Source: Straminergon stramineum
Taxonomy: Eukaryota; Streptophyta; Bryopsida; Hypnales; Calliergonaceae
NCBI GenBank assembly: GCA_963920665.1
Contig: OY987263.1
Span: 42,257,218-42,321,217, forward strand
Length of the DNA: 64,000 bases
Direction: 5' to 3'
How positions within the stretch are numbered: the first letter of the stretch is position 1; each line of letters starts with the position of its first letter. A model generated the notes under the pieces. It had not been told where the DNA came from. It did no database searches and saw only the letters and a program-made list of their open reading frames with translations. The position numbers and the translations under genes were made by a program. Below, in pieces: positions 14,088 to 25,911 of the stretch.

Positions 14088-14236
14088 AACGTCAATTTCG
14101 ATAAGTTGGTGGAATTCTACGACTTCGGCTCTTTTCTGGGCGTAAATCTATCCCAGTCCTGGTTTCACGAGCTTCGTGCTGATGGATTCACAATTTTTGA
14201 CGCCCAAAATCTCGCCAATTTAACGAAATTGGAGAT
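14088..14236. mobile_element. MITE-like element, copy 2
   Basis: It starts with the same CGTCAATTTCG terminus as copy 1 and ends with CCAATTTAACGAAATTGG, again an inverted repeat of its start. Internal landmarks are shared in the same order (a CAGTCCTGGTTT-like string and TCACAATTTTTG). Diverged member of the same family. Confidence 0.55.
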
Positions 14237-15121
14237 GAACTTTTCAATAGCAACTGAGAACTGAACTCGTTTCGAAATGGTGTGGTGCATATGGAAGATT
14301 TGAATTCATTGGGACGGTGCAGCGTGACATTTATATTGCGTTGAGACCAAAGTTCCGGGAAGAGGTATTGGCACATGCGTCAGCACTAGCGTGAAGTGAT
14401 AAAGTTGATTTAAGTTCTAGCTCATGCATTCATTGTGTTTCTTTCTCCTCAGAAACTCAAGCCCTACTGCAGATCATGAAATATGCTCCATCAACAAAGT
14501 ATCCATAAACTCTTAGATAAGCTACAGATACTCTTGTGGTTTTCTGGCTGAATTACAAAAGGGACACATCCTCAGGCAGCAGAGCTCTCGGTTGTGTTCG
14601 TTACCAGTTAATAGACAAATCACAATTTCACAGATTGCAAGTTAGAATTTTGGGAGAGACATCGACGTTTCCAATTGATGCGTGAGAGATGATGTCGAGT
14701 AATCAAGCGTATCGGCAACCACGAAAAACTTTACACACCGGCCTGACATTCGTGAACAAGCTGAACGCACTCAACTAATAGTAGGAAATGTAGGAAGCAT
14801 TTATTTTAATTGTTGTAGAAAAACTGATCCAGTTACAATCAAGTAGTGGCTAGCTTTTGCTAACTATCGCTACCAGCTCAATTGAGTCAGTTTTCAACAC
14901 ATATTTATTTGCTTGAATTGAAGAGACTTTGCCATTTGCAGTTGAGCATCCGACAACTGCAATTCTAAGATAATATCGCTGCTGATCGAAGTACGTACGT
15001 AGCGCCATTTCCCGGAGAATACGCACCAACCGGTTTCCAAGGTTTGAGCTGACACCTGCTAACTCATAAGCAGACCACCTTCCTTGTACGAATTCCCCAG
15101 GAATTCGATTTCTACGCCAAC

Positions 15122-15700
15122 TCAGTAAGGGAACGTGTAACCTGGAAAAAGAAACATCCACTCTGCCTTATCAGCTCTTACAATCCATATACCTCACAAG
15201 CGATCAGCAAACGGTGCGCATCGTTTAGTGAGTGGATGCATGAAAGCAGTCTACAAGAATCATATGGGCATCCAAGTATTGAAACGCCACTGAAATGACC
15301 ACCAAATTCGCAGGAAAGAAAAGGGCTAAACTACTTTGTAAGATTTTAAGATTTGTACGGAAGTGCACTCACGTCCACATTTGAAGCCGCGCAGGTCGGT
15401 GCGTCCACACTTCTTGGGCAATCGCAGCGCGTTGCTCACCATCTGCGCCGGGAACGAGCCCGCCTTGAGCTGTCGGCACATGCACGTCTTATCCACGCCT
15501 TTCACCACAGCGCAGCACTGCTTGCTGGGCGACGGAGGATGAGACCCCTGAATGGCACGCAGGCAGGGGTACAAAGCATTCGGGTTGCACACACCCGCGG
15601 CTTCAGTGGAGTCCGCCACCATAGCCATCACCACCAGCACGCAAATGCCCAAAAGAGCTGCAGTAGCAGCCACGCCCTTGTTGGATCCTCCTCCTGCCAT
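15122..15700 (-). CDS. Non-specific lipid-transfer-type protein (copy B)
   Basis: Inverted paralogue of the gene at 12103. Exons on the minus strand are 15700-15373 and 15141-15122; again 328 nt plus 20 nt, with the intron in the same Arg codon and the same YTFPY ending, giving 115 residues. All eight cysteines and the signal peptide are conserved. By eye, only about five residues differ from copy A, four of them in the signal peptide and one Arg-to-His in the mature part. The intron sequences have little in common, so the coding part has been held constant or homogenised while non-coding DNA drifted. The reading frame continues upstream of the ATG at 15700, but the paralogue supports this start. 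Confidence 0.88.
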
Positions 15701-17748
15701 TGCTGTTGATGGGATACAAGCTCGATCCCTGTGAGAATGACTACAAGAGAAGCCTGACGATGGTGCTGGAACTTGAGGAATTGGTAAACACGATGGAACT
15801 GAGGATGGTTTGAAGAGAGTTCTCCGAGGGATTATATAGTGTTCAATTCGTGCCAGTGCTGTGTAGGCGAAAGTCATCAAGGCTCGTGAGCAACCGGGTC
15901 TGACGATTATGTTCTCTCTGACAGGTCGTTGGGTTTGATTTGTGCTTCACCAAATTGGGAGTGGTGATCGGTGCAGGCGGAAGGATTCATGAGAACCAAC
16001 TTCTTAATTTCATACGGCAGTGATTTTGTGTTAATTATTCTTGAGAAAGGTAGTGATCAAGTTCCAGTGGTCAACTGAAACCTCGAGCAGCTAGAGTTAA
16101 TCTTGACATAGAGCTTTGAAGCTGGGCTTCCAGCTGAAACTTCATCTCAAAAGAGCTCTAACTTAGTTTTGGATCACTTGACTCAAAATTGTTCCGTTTC
16201 CTCAAAGGCAGTCTTTTCTGTGCCCGCTCATTTAGTGAAATTTCGGCGTTTGAGCAGTAATGAGGATAATTGGACATCAAGGGTTGACTTCGATAAGCTG
16301 AATATGAGAACTCGAAGAACTAGTGACACTAGACACCAGGAATTGAAGCCTCATAACTAAGTGGTTGGTAAGTTGGAGATCTGCGAGATCTGGCCATGTC
16401 GAATGTCAACCATAGTCGACAAGCGTTGACGTCGGTTCATGTCCCATATTATATTAAACATAACAGAGCATGTGGCATTCCAGAAGGTAACCCTTTCAAA
16501 GAGAGGCCACCCCCCTCAGGCTAGGCTTGGTTTGGTGCTGAGAGAATGGATGTCAAAAAGTGGCTTTTGGATTTTTTTTGGAATATTTCAAACTACTAGA
16601 CTTACTTCAATTTTAGTGAATATGGCTTGCATTTAGGTTGCAAAGTCAAAGCATTTTTCACTATTCACTTTTGCATGTCTTGACTAGACAAACTTTGGGC
16701 AAGCAACATGAGACATACTTCATCTCAAGGAGATTTTTTATTTTCCTTTGGATGCAAGAATTAACGCAATTGAAAGCCATGAGACCAAGAATAGGCTCAG
16801 AACAAGGAATCACACATTTGTGTGAGTGAGGGACGTTGGTCCTTCTCAAATACATGGATAACTTTCAAGTTAAATGGGACTATCTACGATTGGTTTGCAA
16901 TGTTACAATATTGGTATAAAGTTTCAGACCTAGTAGTAATTGTCTCCACAAAGTCCTTTCCGGCACTTCGATGTAACAATATTTTAATCTTTGAAACATG
17001 CCATAACTGGCTTCTCCTGAGATGACGGTTTAAACGAGTGTTTCGAGAATGGATTGATTCCTCTTGAATTTGTAGATAATTTTTCCCTCACAACTCCTAT
17101 AAACCGTCCTAATCGAAGTGCATGAAAATGTGAAATAGTTGGCAATATGATTTACTGATCAGCTTGCTCTTCATTCTGGATTAGCTTGTTAAGGATCAGT
17201 GTGCTTCATGAAACCTTAAATAGACTTGAAGCTAGCGTAACTACTCACAAAATTGCAGCCCTCCTTTGGAATGACTTGAACAAGCGGCAACCAAATCAAA
17301 TCTAGTGAAAACAGTGAGGTTGACACTACTTAATTAGATTTGGTGTTCGTGAAACTTCATATCTAGTACTCTATTCAAAACAGATTGCAAGTAAGTCACA
17401 CACGAAAAGAGACCGAGAGGACTCTACTTTCAACAAATAACCGAATGTGAAACATAACCATCGCGGAATTGCGTCACATAACGACAGAAGCGCTCTTATT
17501 TCACATGCAGATGGAAGTGCTTGTTTGCAGATGCTCATCATCTCCCGAAGAAATCTATTAAAGAAAACAAGCAACTCTAAGATCAAGGAGCTGTATTCTG
17601 GCTTGCCAAGAGCCGCTAAAAGCAACTCTACTGTGTCAGGATTTTATCATTGTGCCTAAGAATAATCTACTGTGATCCCTTGCGGATTCTTGGACACAGC
17701 CAACAATGGATATCAAAACATTCTGAATCATAATCTGATCGACAACCC
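15701..17748. other. Intergenic: promoter of nsLTP copy B and 3' flank of NDUFS7
   Basis: The part near 15700-15900 is the promoter and leader of copy B. From about 15900 to 17740 I see only short frames, none resembling a known protein. The end near 17650-17748 is presumably the 3' UTR of the complex I gene. Confidence 0.45.
15832..15838 (-). promoter_or_regulatory. TATA box of nsLTP-type gene copy B
   Basis: TATATAA on the minus strand, about 132 bp upstream of the ATG at 15700, matching the position of the TATA box in copy A. Confidence 0.6.
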
Positions 17749-19187
17749 CTACTTGTTCCACCACAATGTCACGTCCTTGCGCCGGTTGATCTTCTTCTGC
17801 AACTGAAGCAAACCGTATAGAAGAGCTTCAGCGGTCGGGGGGCATCCAGGGACATAGATATCCACAGGCACAATACGATCGCAACCGCGAACAACTGAGT
17901 AAGAGTAGTGATAATAGCCTCCTCCGTTGGCACAGCTGCCCATAGAAACTACCCACCTTGGCTCTGGCATCTGATCATAAACCCTGAAAAGCCAAAACGC
18001 AGCACCTCTTGTAAGAATAAGTCCTCACCATCGGCAAAAAAATGACCAAGTTTAAGTGGATAATCAGATCAATAGCACAACTACAGGACCAGCAGAACTA
18101 TGCTAGCTGGCTTTGATCATTATCGTAGTATCATCTAAATATAAATCAAGTCGCTAGGCACAGGGCAAAGTGCTAGTCTAAGGTCTACCACAGGTCCATC
18201 ACATTAACCATGAAGATTTTCATATGGGACAGAGAATTTTCGACTTTTATATGAATTACAGAACGTAAAAAATCTCAAACCCTACAAAATCCCTCCAGAA
18301 CAAGGTCATGCTCACAAACAAAGGGAATGCAAAAGGCAGAAATGTACACCACTAATACGTTCACTCCATAGAACATAAACTGGCTGACCCCTGAGCAGCA
18401 CTCTAGCCTCAATCGCATCGTCAATATCATATTCCCATCTACGTCAAAGTCAAGTTGCTAGAATTTTTTGGAGATATGGATGAATAAGCTGCGATAAATC
18501 ATCAAAAAACTATTCCGTCCTTTGATTTTGATTCGCAATCACCAACACGAAAGGATGTTCTTCTCCATTCCTCCAACGATAAAAAGAATCACTTAAGCAG
18601 AGAAAGGACTCAGGGCACGGTCTACCACTTCGCATAAACCATAAAATTTTCATATGCCGTGAATATGTTTCGTGTCCAATTCGAATTAAAAATTAAAGAC
18701 CCTACAAAGTCCCTCCAGTAGAAATCCCATGCTCAAAAGCACACAGGGAAAGCGAAACAGAAGAACAATAACCCCCAAACTAGGGATTCACCAGAGCACC
18801 AAAGATCACTTACTTGCGCAGCGCAGGAGCCATCTTGTTGGTGAGCGTCCCGGCCACAATCATACAATCGGACTGCCTGGGACTAGGCCGGAAGATGATT
18901 CCAAACCGATCCAAATCGTAGCGCGCCGCGCCCGTGTGCATCATCTCCACGGCGCAGCACGCCAGCCCGAACGTCATGGGCCAAATCGACCCCGTGCGCG
19001 CCCAATTCATGAGCGCATCCACCTTGGACAGCACGAATTCCGCCCCGGCTCCGCCCTTGGACGTGGTGCTCGACGTCGGCGCATTCAGCGTGGTCGAGGT
19101 CATGAGCGCAGGCGCGCTCGTGTGCAGCACGCGCGTCAGTGCAGCATTCCGGGACGCAGCTTGCGCTGCTCTCGGCAGCAACGCCAT
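17749..19187 (-). CDS. NDUFS7: NADH dehydrogenase (ubiquinone) Fe-S protein 7, mitochondrial
   Basis: PSST/NuoB subunit of respiratory complex I; it carries 4Fe-4S cluster N2, the last electron carrier before ubiquinone. There are two coding exons on the minus strand, 19187-18814 and 17983-17749, joined in phase through a Lys codon, giving 202 residues. Residues 1-25 are rich in Ala/Arg/Ser and lack acidic residues, as in a mitochondrial presequence. Cluster ligands are present: the adjacent Cys pair at 77-78 in [11 protein letters not shown], Cys142 in [10 protein letters not shown] and Cys172 in [14 protein letters not shown]. The ATG at 19187 is chosen because the codon-frame extension further upstream has only a TTG. 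The single intron, about 830 bp, contains a diverged direct duplication. Confidence 0.96.
18178..18770. repeat. Diverged direct duplication inside the NDUFS7 intron
   Basis: The stretches around 18178-18345 and 18613-18765 share a series of landmarks in the same order: GGTCTACCAC, ACCAT..A..ATTTTCATATG, ACCCTACAAA.TCCCTCCAG, CATGCTCA and an AGGGAA.GC.AAA string. They are about 430 bp apart. This is a segmental duplication within the intron of unknown consequence. Confidence 0.55.
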
Positions 19188-21035
19188 TTTGGCAAGGAAC
19201 AACAGAAAGGCACCAGATCAATTCGATCGAAAGGACTATCAACAAGAGCAAGAAACAGAGAAAGAGTCCGAAAAACTAACCCTAAAGCGAACTGGACTGT
19301 GAAAGCCAAAGGAATGGAGCTCGGGTGACGAAGGACAGAGCTTGAAGGACGGAAGGAGTGTGAGAGAAACGGGACCAGGAAGGCGGAATGTTCCAGCTGG
19401 AACCGTCGAAGGTTCACCGCCTCACGAGACCGTGACACGGTCATAGGGTGTTGTGTTTCACCGGCCCTGGAGAAGCGTGGCGGCGTTGCTGCCGCTCAAT
19501 GAGGTGGAGTGGATGCTTCTATTTCCAAACACTTTAAATTATGAGAATCAACATCTTTTTCGGTGAATTTGATAGCTGCAAGTATTTTTTATTAGATTGG
19601 AAAATAAAGGATGCAATATACAGTAGTGGTAGAAAATTGCTAAGTGGGTTTAAATAATTTATATTCATTTTGAAGTTTAATAGGTAGCTTTTATTTTTTG
19701 GTTAAATGAAAGCCTTCCTAAATTGTGAGTCTAGGATAGAATTTAGATGCTCCGATTTTTAGTTGTTTAAAAGTTCATCATTTATTCATTTTTTGTTAAA
19801 AAATGCTGATGAAGAAAGTCCCTTTTGACTTGTGACAAGATTCAACAAACATTATTTATAATATAATAATGGGAACCATGTTCAAATGCTTATTAGAACA
19901 ATTTTAGGTGCGGTTATCATACCTATTGCTAGCATTTGGGGGGCTTGGTGTTCTTTTAGGATTAACCCTTGAACTCCGGGTTGGTGACCGTGGAAATCAG
20001 CCATTTTGGAATCATGTGACATCATCTACTTTATAAAAATCAAAAATACTCATTGGGAGTCAAACTACTGTAGAACATCTCTCCTTTCCACCCCTAATTC
20101 CAAGGATGAATAGTTGCAATTCTGTCCTACAGGGGAGAATTCCTTGCCATTCATCAGACAAAAAACATCCACCACGTCATTTAGGGGTTAAAAGCACCAG
20201 GAAGCAAGTTACGCACCCCAGGGTAGTGAATGGAAAGGAAAAAAAATAGAAAGGCTCTTTTAAATTTCTTTAATTATTTAAAAAAAATCATTCTTTCATT
20301 ATTGTATATTCTTTTGTCCATCCCCTCTTTTGTTCTTTTCATAAATGTAAGTTTATTCTAGTACTTTGGAGATACACAAGTTATTGCTTACAAATGTTAC
20401 TAGTCACAATAGTTTCATACACTTTTTGGATGTAAATCCTTCAAAGAATGTGACCATTTTTGGTGACATTGCAACGAAATTAGAAAATTATTGTGGCCAT
20501 TTTGGGTGAATGTCAAGACCATTACGGATTCACTTTCTACCAATATTACCAATAGTAGTAACCCCTATGAACTTGAGGGCAAATCACTTCAAAATTCATA
20601 ACTATTTCATATTTCTTCAAAAATAATTAATTTATCTTCTATAGATTTCTATCCTATTTCTCCACTTGCGAAAAAGAAAAGGAAAAATCATGCCAGATGT
20701 CAATTCAGAAACTACTGTACGGGTGCCTTTGGGGACAGATTCTTCGTTTCACTACACGACTCCATTTGTATATGAAATGCTTGTTATTTGCCTTCAAATC
20801 TTCAGGTGCAATTCTTCAAAGATCAATTCCAGTGTACAGTACATACTTTGCAATTCACGACAGATTTGTACACTAAGATATTGGGTCAATCGAAACTTTG
20901 GATCGTGTACTCTGCTGTTTCGAGATTCCATCTCCCCCAATTCATCACTGAAAGGGTTTTTCTTGCAATCAATTTTTCATTGCCTGGAGATTTAGTTAGG
21001 GTTTGGTGAGGGGAAGAATTACAGTTGAGTAAGTG
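19188..21035. other. Intergenic region between NDUFS7 and the PLAT-like gene
   Basis: 19190-19450 is the GC-richer promoter and leader of NDUFS7 (reading leftward). From 19500 the DNA becomes AT-rich and contains one copy of a dispersed repeat at 19962-20197. No credible gene was seen. Confidence 0.5.
19962..20197 (+). repeat. Dispersed TTAACCC-bounded repeat, copy 1
   Basis: The unit begins ATTAACCCTTGAAC, ends CATTTAGGGGTTAA and is about 235 bp long. Internal markers are CATGTGACATCAT, TACTCATTGG.AGTCAA and CCAAGGATGAATAGTT. The same ordered markers recur at 27352-27587, in inverted form at 27108-27358, and in more diverged form at 49405-49580 and 53125-53310. The ends form a short inverted repeat, as in a non-autonomous element. 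Confidence 0.65.
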
Positions 21036-23562
21036 ATGGAGTGTTGTCACTTGGTCTCCGTGTTTCATGGTTCTGTCCACTTTCATCACACGAAAGCGGC
21101 AATTACGACTGACTTGGGGTTGAAACGAAGGGGAAGAATTGATGGTGCTCCTAGGCTGGGAATTGCAGCGACTAGCACCTTGCCTGAAACTCCTGGTACG
21201 CAATTTTTTGTCCTCGGCCCTTTCATAATTTGATACGTTTCTTGCTCTTTTGAAATTGTCTTAGGAGGATTATGAAGAACTCATTGAGCACCACATACTG
21301 ATGAATCAATTAACGGTCTACTTTTAGTTTGGGAACAGAATCCAGGCAAACCCTCTTGTTTAGTATTCCAATTCACCTGAAAAGATGGTGAGTTTCCGTC
21401 AGGATGTATCTTACAGCCTTCCCTTTTCTAAAGAATTTGCAACGTTTCTTGCTCATTTGCATATGAGATTCCCTCAGGACTATGGCGACCTAATTGAAAT
21501 ACATGCTGATCAATCTATTCTGCACGTTTAATGGGCTACTTGTAGTTTGGTAGTAAAATCAAGGCAAACCCTAATGTCCAGGATTCCATTTAACACCTAA
21601 AGAAAAAGAAGCCCAAATTTGGGCTTCGATTTTATTTAGCAGTTTTGAGTAGGTCATATGAGTACTTCACTTGATTCATTTTATATATTTTGACCATTAC
21701 ATGCAATTTTAGTGTTGTAAGATTTGGGCCCATCTAAATTCCATTTTTCCACAATACGATCAGTCATATTCAAACTACAAATCCTTGGTTGTTTACTAAA
21801 AATTTTCCATCAGGATGTACCTCGCACGATGGGAAGATCAGTGCAGGATCCTACATTGGACCATCATCAGTAAATGAATGATAATTACAAGCTATACCTG
21901 ATTTTTGAACCAATTTCTTATGGAAGCTTGATGACTCAATCATTCATGATTGTAGGAAGTTTCAAATCATTTATCAAGTTTTAAATTTGCTTTACCATTT
22001 GAAACTTGAGGTGTGCGATCAATGACATGTTTACTATACCTCACACGTTGTGAAGATGTGTGGCAGAATCCTCACGGCGTGAGAGCTACCAAGAGCCTCA
22101 ACGATTACTGCAAACTGAGAGCACGAACTTCCAAGGGTTGAAACCATCAACAACTCAGCTTGATGCGCCTAGTACCTCTGGTCGAGAGGATAGAAATGGA
22201 GAGGCAGACTATACCATCCAACTCACCACAAGCAACGAGGATCGGGCAACTTTGTCGATTGCAAATGCTGGTGTGATGCTATCACTCATTGGTGAAGGAG
22301 GGGAAGCTCTGGTACATCGGATACTTCCAGTTGAGGAGAAGGCGAATGATGTAGTCTTACGGTTTCAGAGAGGAGCAGTTGATGTAGTTCATTTTCGTGG
22401 CCCAAATCTAGGCCGTATATCTGCTCTTTGGATTGCTCCTGAAGCAGGTCAGCTGTTCTATCCTTTGACCATTTAGGGTTATCTCCCTTGAGTCTGGTCA
22501 GTTTGTACTATAGGAAACTCTAGATACAATATGATTCGAAGAACCCTATGCATTGAAGAAACCCGATCCTGGTTACAGTGTGCTCTTTGAAGAGCCTCAA
22601 AAATCACAAAGTCTACAGAGCTGAGCATGTAAGGTTTGTGATAAGGCCTGAACAGCTGCTTAACCGTTAAGGTCGTCCTGTCTAGAGTCAAATAAGCTCT
22701 CTATATAGAAAGGGTTGCCCTCATTGCACTTTCGGTTTATTAATATAGCAGGGTCCTCTATAGTTTGGATAGGGTTATCGCCTTCCATACCTTAATGAAC
22801 GCCGGTTCCACTCTACTATTCAAGTCCACTTGTTTTTACGTGTATTTGTTGCTGGAACTCAATGTGTGACTTACTTTGGATGTTAACGTTGCAGGAACAT
22901 GGCGGTTGGAGCAAGTGACGATAACCATGACACCCTGTGAGGACACAGAGAAAGGACTGTTTCACAGGTTCAACGCCCGGGACATACTTTTGGGCGATGG
23001 CGAGGACACCCCAGCAGTGGAGCTCAAACCATCTCAAGTGTTGGAATGCAACGGAACCGAAGATCCAGCCCTCGTCAAAGCCCCCAAAGACTACTCACCA
23101 GCCAAGACTGTGCAGGAATCTGCGAGGCTGCGTGAAGAGAGCATGCGAGAGTATGCATCTTTGAAGCTTTTCTTACTGGGCTCCACTGCTGGTATGGTTG
23201 GGGTGGGCACTCTGGGACTCTACTTGCTGAATGCTCCGGACTTGGCCGAAGGCTTCGCTTTCGGCGGTGGCGTAGGACTTGTGTATCTGTTTTTGATTCA
23301 ACGGGCGGTGGATCAGCTGCCCAGTGAAGACAGTCCGAACAAACGTGTGTTATCAAACAGGAAAGTGAAGACCCCAGTTGCAAGCTTTGCTTTGGTTGTA
23401 GGGATCGCACTTTTGGTAACCAGGGCCACCCAGGCTTCCGCTGCGTTCAACGTAAGCCTTCATCCCCAGGAGCTTCTTGCTGGCGTGCTTGGGTTTTTCA
23501 CTTCCAAGGTTGCTGTGTTGCTGGCTGCCTTTAGGTCTACTGGAAGTGAAAATGATCAGTAG
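21036..23562 (+). CDS. PLAT-like domain membrane protein, probably plastid
   Basis: Three exons join in phase (21036-21195, 22067-22447, 22895-23562), giving 402 residues. The first exon is short, basic and Ser/Thr-containing and could be a plastid transit peptide, though its start is the least certain part. Residues about 100-200 resemble a PLAT/LH2 beta-sandwich: a GVMLSLIGEGGEAL strand, a FQRGAVDVVHFRGPNLG segment and a closing TWRLEQVTI strand. Residues 211-270 are acidic and then charged helix. Four hydrophobic segments follow at about 270-292, 296-317, 341-360 and 372-392, making a compact C-terminal membrane domain with a topology like AtpI/CGL160 proteins. I do not recognise a named orthologue. 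A lipid- or thylakoid-associated role is inference from the domain alone. Confidence 0.75.
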
Positions 23563-24158
23563 GGGGTCAATTTATATGTACAGATTATTTAGATAATTCA
23601 TTTGGGGTGGTAGTAAAGCTTAACTACCATCTGATTTGGAGGAGATGAAGTATTTGGCACTTGTATATTTCTAATAAGTGTATCATAATGCTAAGTTGAC
23701 TAGGGAAGTCAATGCAGTTGTGTCATATTTTCGTGTGTTTCATGTGAGCCCTCTGATGAGCCAGCAAGTACACTCATGGACATTCATGGTTTATGTTAAC
23801 TGATACTTAAGCCTGGTCTCTGGCATGCACCATATTGAGAACACGTTTGCTGGTCATCAGCAAACCCTCAGACTTCCAAAGTACCTACTAGAATACAAGT
23901 TACCTATGGACAGATGCATCTGCACACATACAATTTAGCAAGGAAAAACACATTTGCAAGGCAAAACATCTGCAGTAAACATATTTGCATTTTGCCATCC
24001 AACACAACAGCGCCTGGTTTTTTCAGTATGATTAGGGTGCGAACACAGTAGTTCCTGATGACGAGTTTCATTTCACTCCATGACCTCTGAATGCAGTAAA
24101 ATCAAGATACTAGCCCAGAAACCAGACACAAATGGCAGAAAAGGTCATTTCATTCAAT
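23563..24158. other. Convergent 3' flanks
   Basis: About 600 bp separate the stop codons of the PLAT-like gene (+) and the methyltransferase gene (-). The stretch must hold both 3' UTRs and polyadenylation signals. Nothing else was recognised. Confidence 0.5.
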
Positions 24159-25911
24159 CTACTCATTGAACACCCAAGGAGTCATATAACCACCATCGTC
24201 CATGAGGCCGAGATTTCTCAATCTGCGCTCAGCATAATACTCTAAGGAATCCAACTCCTCCAACCTTGCCTCGAACCACGTTTGCAATTCCTGCATCACT
24301 CTCTTCTCCCCTAATCTCACTACCACAGCAATCTCCTTTCTCACACTCAACCCCCCTTGTCCTAAAAGCTCCAAGTCCTCGTCTACGGTAGTGCCATACC
24401 CATCCAGCGCGGCTTTCAACCCCTCCAACATGGACGTGCATATGCCTTCCTCATTCTCACGGCTCACGGGTAAGGACAAATGTCCCCAAGCTTCGTTACG
24501 AAAAAGCGCTTCCAGAAGGAAAGAATCGGGTCCAGCCAGAGCTGAGAGACGTAAGAACGTGATCAGCTCATCTGAGGGACCTTGCCCTCGCGGGACATCG
24601 AACTGCATGCTGCATTGGAAGCCATTGATATCCAGGATGTCCGCCTTGTCGTCCACAAATCTGTCCTCTGGCGAAATTTCCAGGCTGAGCGCTAACGAGT
24701 CCCGTTCACAGAATTGAGACTCACGTTCAACGAATCCATAGTCCAATGCTAGATCCGCGTTGCTCTTGCTTGTTCCATATTGCATCAGCACCTGCTCTCC
24801 CGATGCATAATTACCTGCAGCTCGCACAGCAAGCACATTGGTATTCTCTTTCCTCCAGATTTGGCCAGTCTTCTTCTTCACCCAGCTTGAATCTCCAAAA
24901 GTTCCCCCGTGGTTCACCAAATCAGCAACTGGGACGAGAGCGAGATCTTCGCCAGTAAGAGGAGGAAAGGATCTAGACCTAAGAATACCAAAAGCCCATT
25001 TAAATGCATCAAAAGTGAAAATTTCAGGATCAAAAAGATTAGGATTCGGTTCTAGCACTTCTTCCGCTAGTTTGTTGTATTCATTCTGCAGAAACTCGAA
25101 ATAGCCTACAACAGAGCCAAGAAGTTGTGTCCCTTGCAACTCGGCTAGGTCCTCGTCTGACCAGAAGAGCGGGGAGTCCAAAGTCTCGGGAAGACTGTCC
25201 AAGTAGGATCGCCACTTGGAGTTTGAATTCGAGGACTCCTGGATCAGGAAGACTGCAATGGCCACCCACGTCTTTAAACCCTCACAGACTTGCCCTAGGC
25301 TGGAGTTTTGCACTGTTGTGATGTTGATCCACGCTGCTTCTGGAACGTTAAAGAGCTCTTCCCCTTTATTTACTGGTCGCTGGGTGACTAACCCTAACCC
25401 TTCAGGAACTTCGGAAGGTTGAATAGCTTCGCTTTGAATGCCTTGCGATTGCGCCCAGCTCCACAGGGTTTGTACCCGTGTCTCCGTCCCCACGCTGCAG
25501 TGCACTCGGCTCTTTGCCGGTAATAGAATAACCTTGGTGAATGGTTTCCTCAGCTGCAGCATTCCTCCAGAATTCTGTACACTCAGACTTCTTTAGAATG
25601 AATTTCTTTGAGACAACATTCTAGAACATCCTGCACACTTGTGACACTATCAATGATTGTAACACACTTATCACACAGGCAAACCATGCCAGTTCTTGTT
25701 TGTGACCCCCAGCCGTCAGATTAAAGAGGTCAGGGCGAAAATTGGATAAAACGGCAATTATACACCTAAAGGCAGCCAACAATGACAGTGCTTACAAATA
25801 TTCAGAAGGATATTGAGGTCTGTAAAATGGGATGCAAGAGCTAGAGCATACCGGCACAAACGCAGCAGTAGAATGCAATCCTGGAGCTGAGAGTGCCATT
25901 GCCATCGCCAT
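24159..25911 (-). CDS. LSMT-L: Rubisco LSMT-like protein-lysine methyltransferase, chloroplastic
   Basis: SET-domain enzyme of the plant Rubisco large-subunit / plastid fructose-bisphosphate aldolase lysine methyltransferase group. The main exon is 25574-24159. An upstream 60-nt exon (25911-25852, donor GTATGC) joins it in phase 0 and adds a start beginning MAMAMALSAPG, giving 491 residues, the family's usual length. Without it the protein would begin inside the transit peptide. Signatures are the EGLGLVTQRPV strand (about 77-88), the VPVADLVNH motif (about 234-242) and GEQVLMQYG with the following SNADLALDYGFVE (about 279-303). These bind S-adenosylmethionine and the substrate lysine. The rest is the helical LSMT substrate-binding domain. 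Which plastid protein is methylated cannot be read from sequence. The downstream ATG at 25562 is an alternative if exon 1 is unused. Confidence 0.9.

Larger units (their letters stand above)
12783..15121. other. Spacer between the convergent nsLTP-type genes
   Basis: No credible protein gene. The DNA just after each stop codon is recognisably similar between the two genes (for instance GAATTC followed by a TACAAGG-type string), so the duplication included at least part of the 3' UTR. The rest of the spacer holds two related MITE-like elements and otherwise unassigned sequence. Confidence 0.55.

Noticed and set aside
15353..15709. 118-codon plus-strand frame
   Set aside because: Antisense of nsLTP copy B, whose cysteine pattern and paralogue prove the minus strand is coding.
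18729..19328. Long 199-codon frame on the plus strand
   Set aside because: It is the complement of NDUFS7 exon 1 and its leader; it is Arg/His-rich in the way GC-rich antisense frames are, with no recognisable domain.
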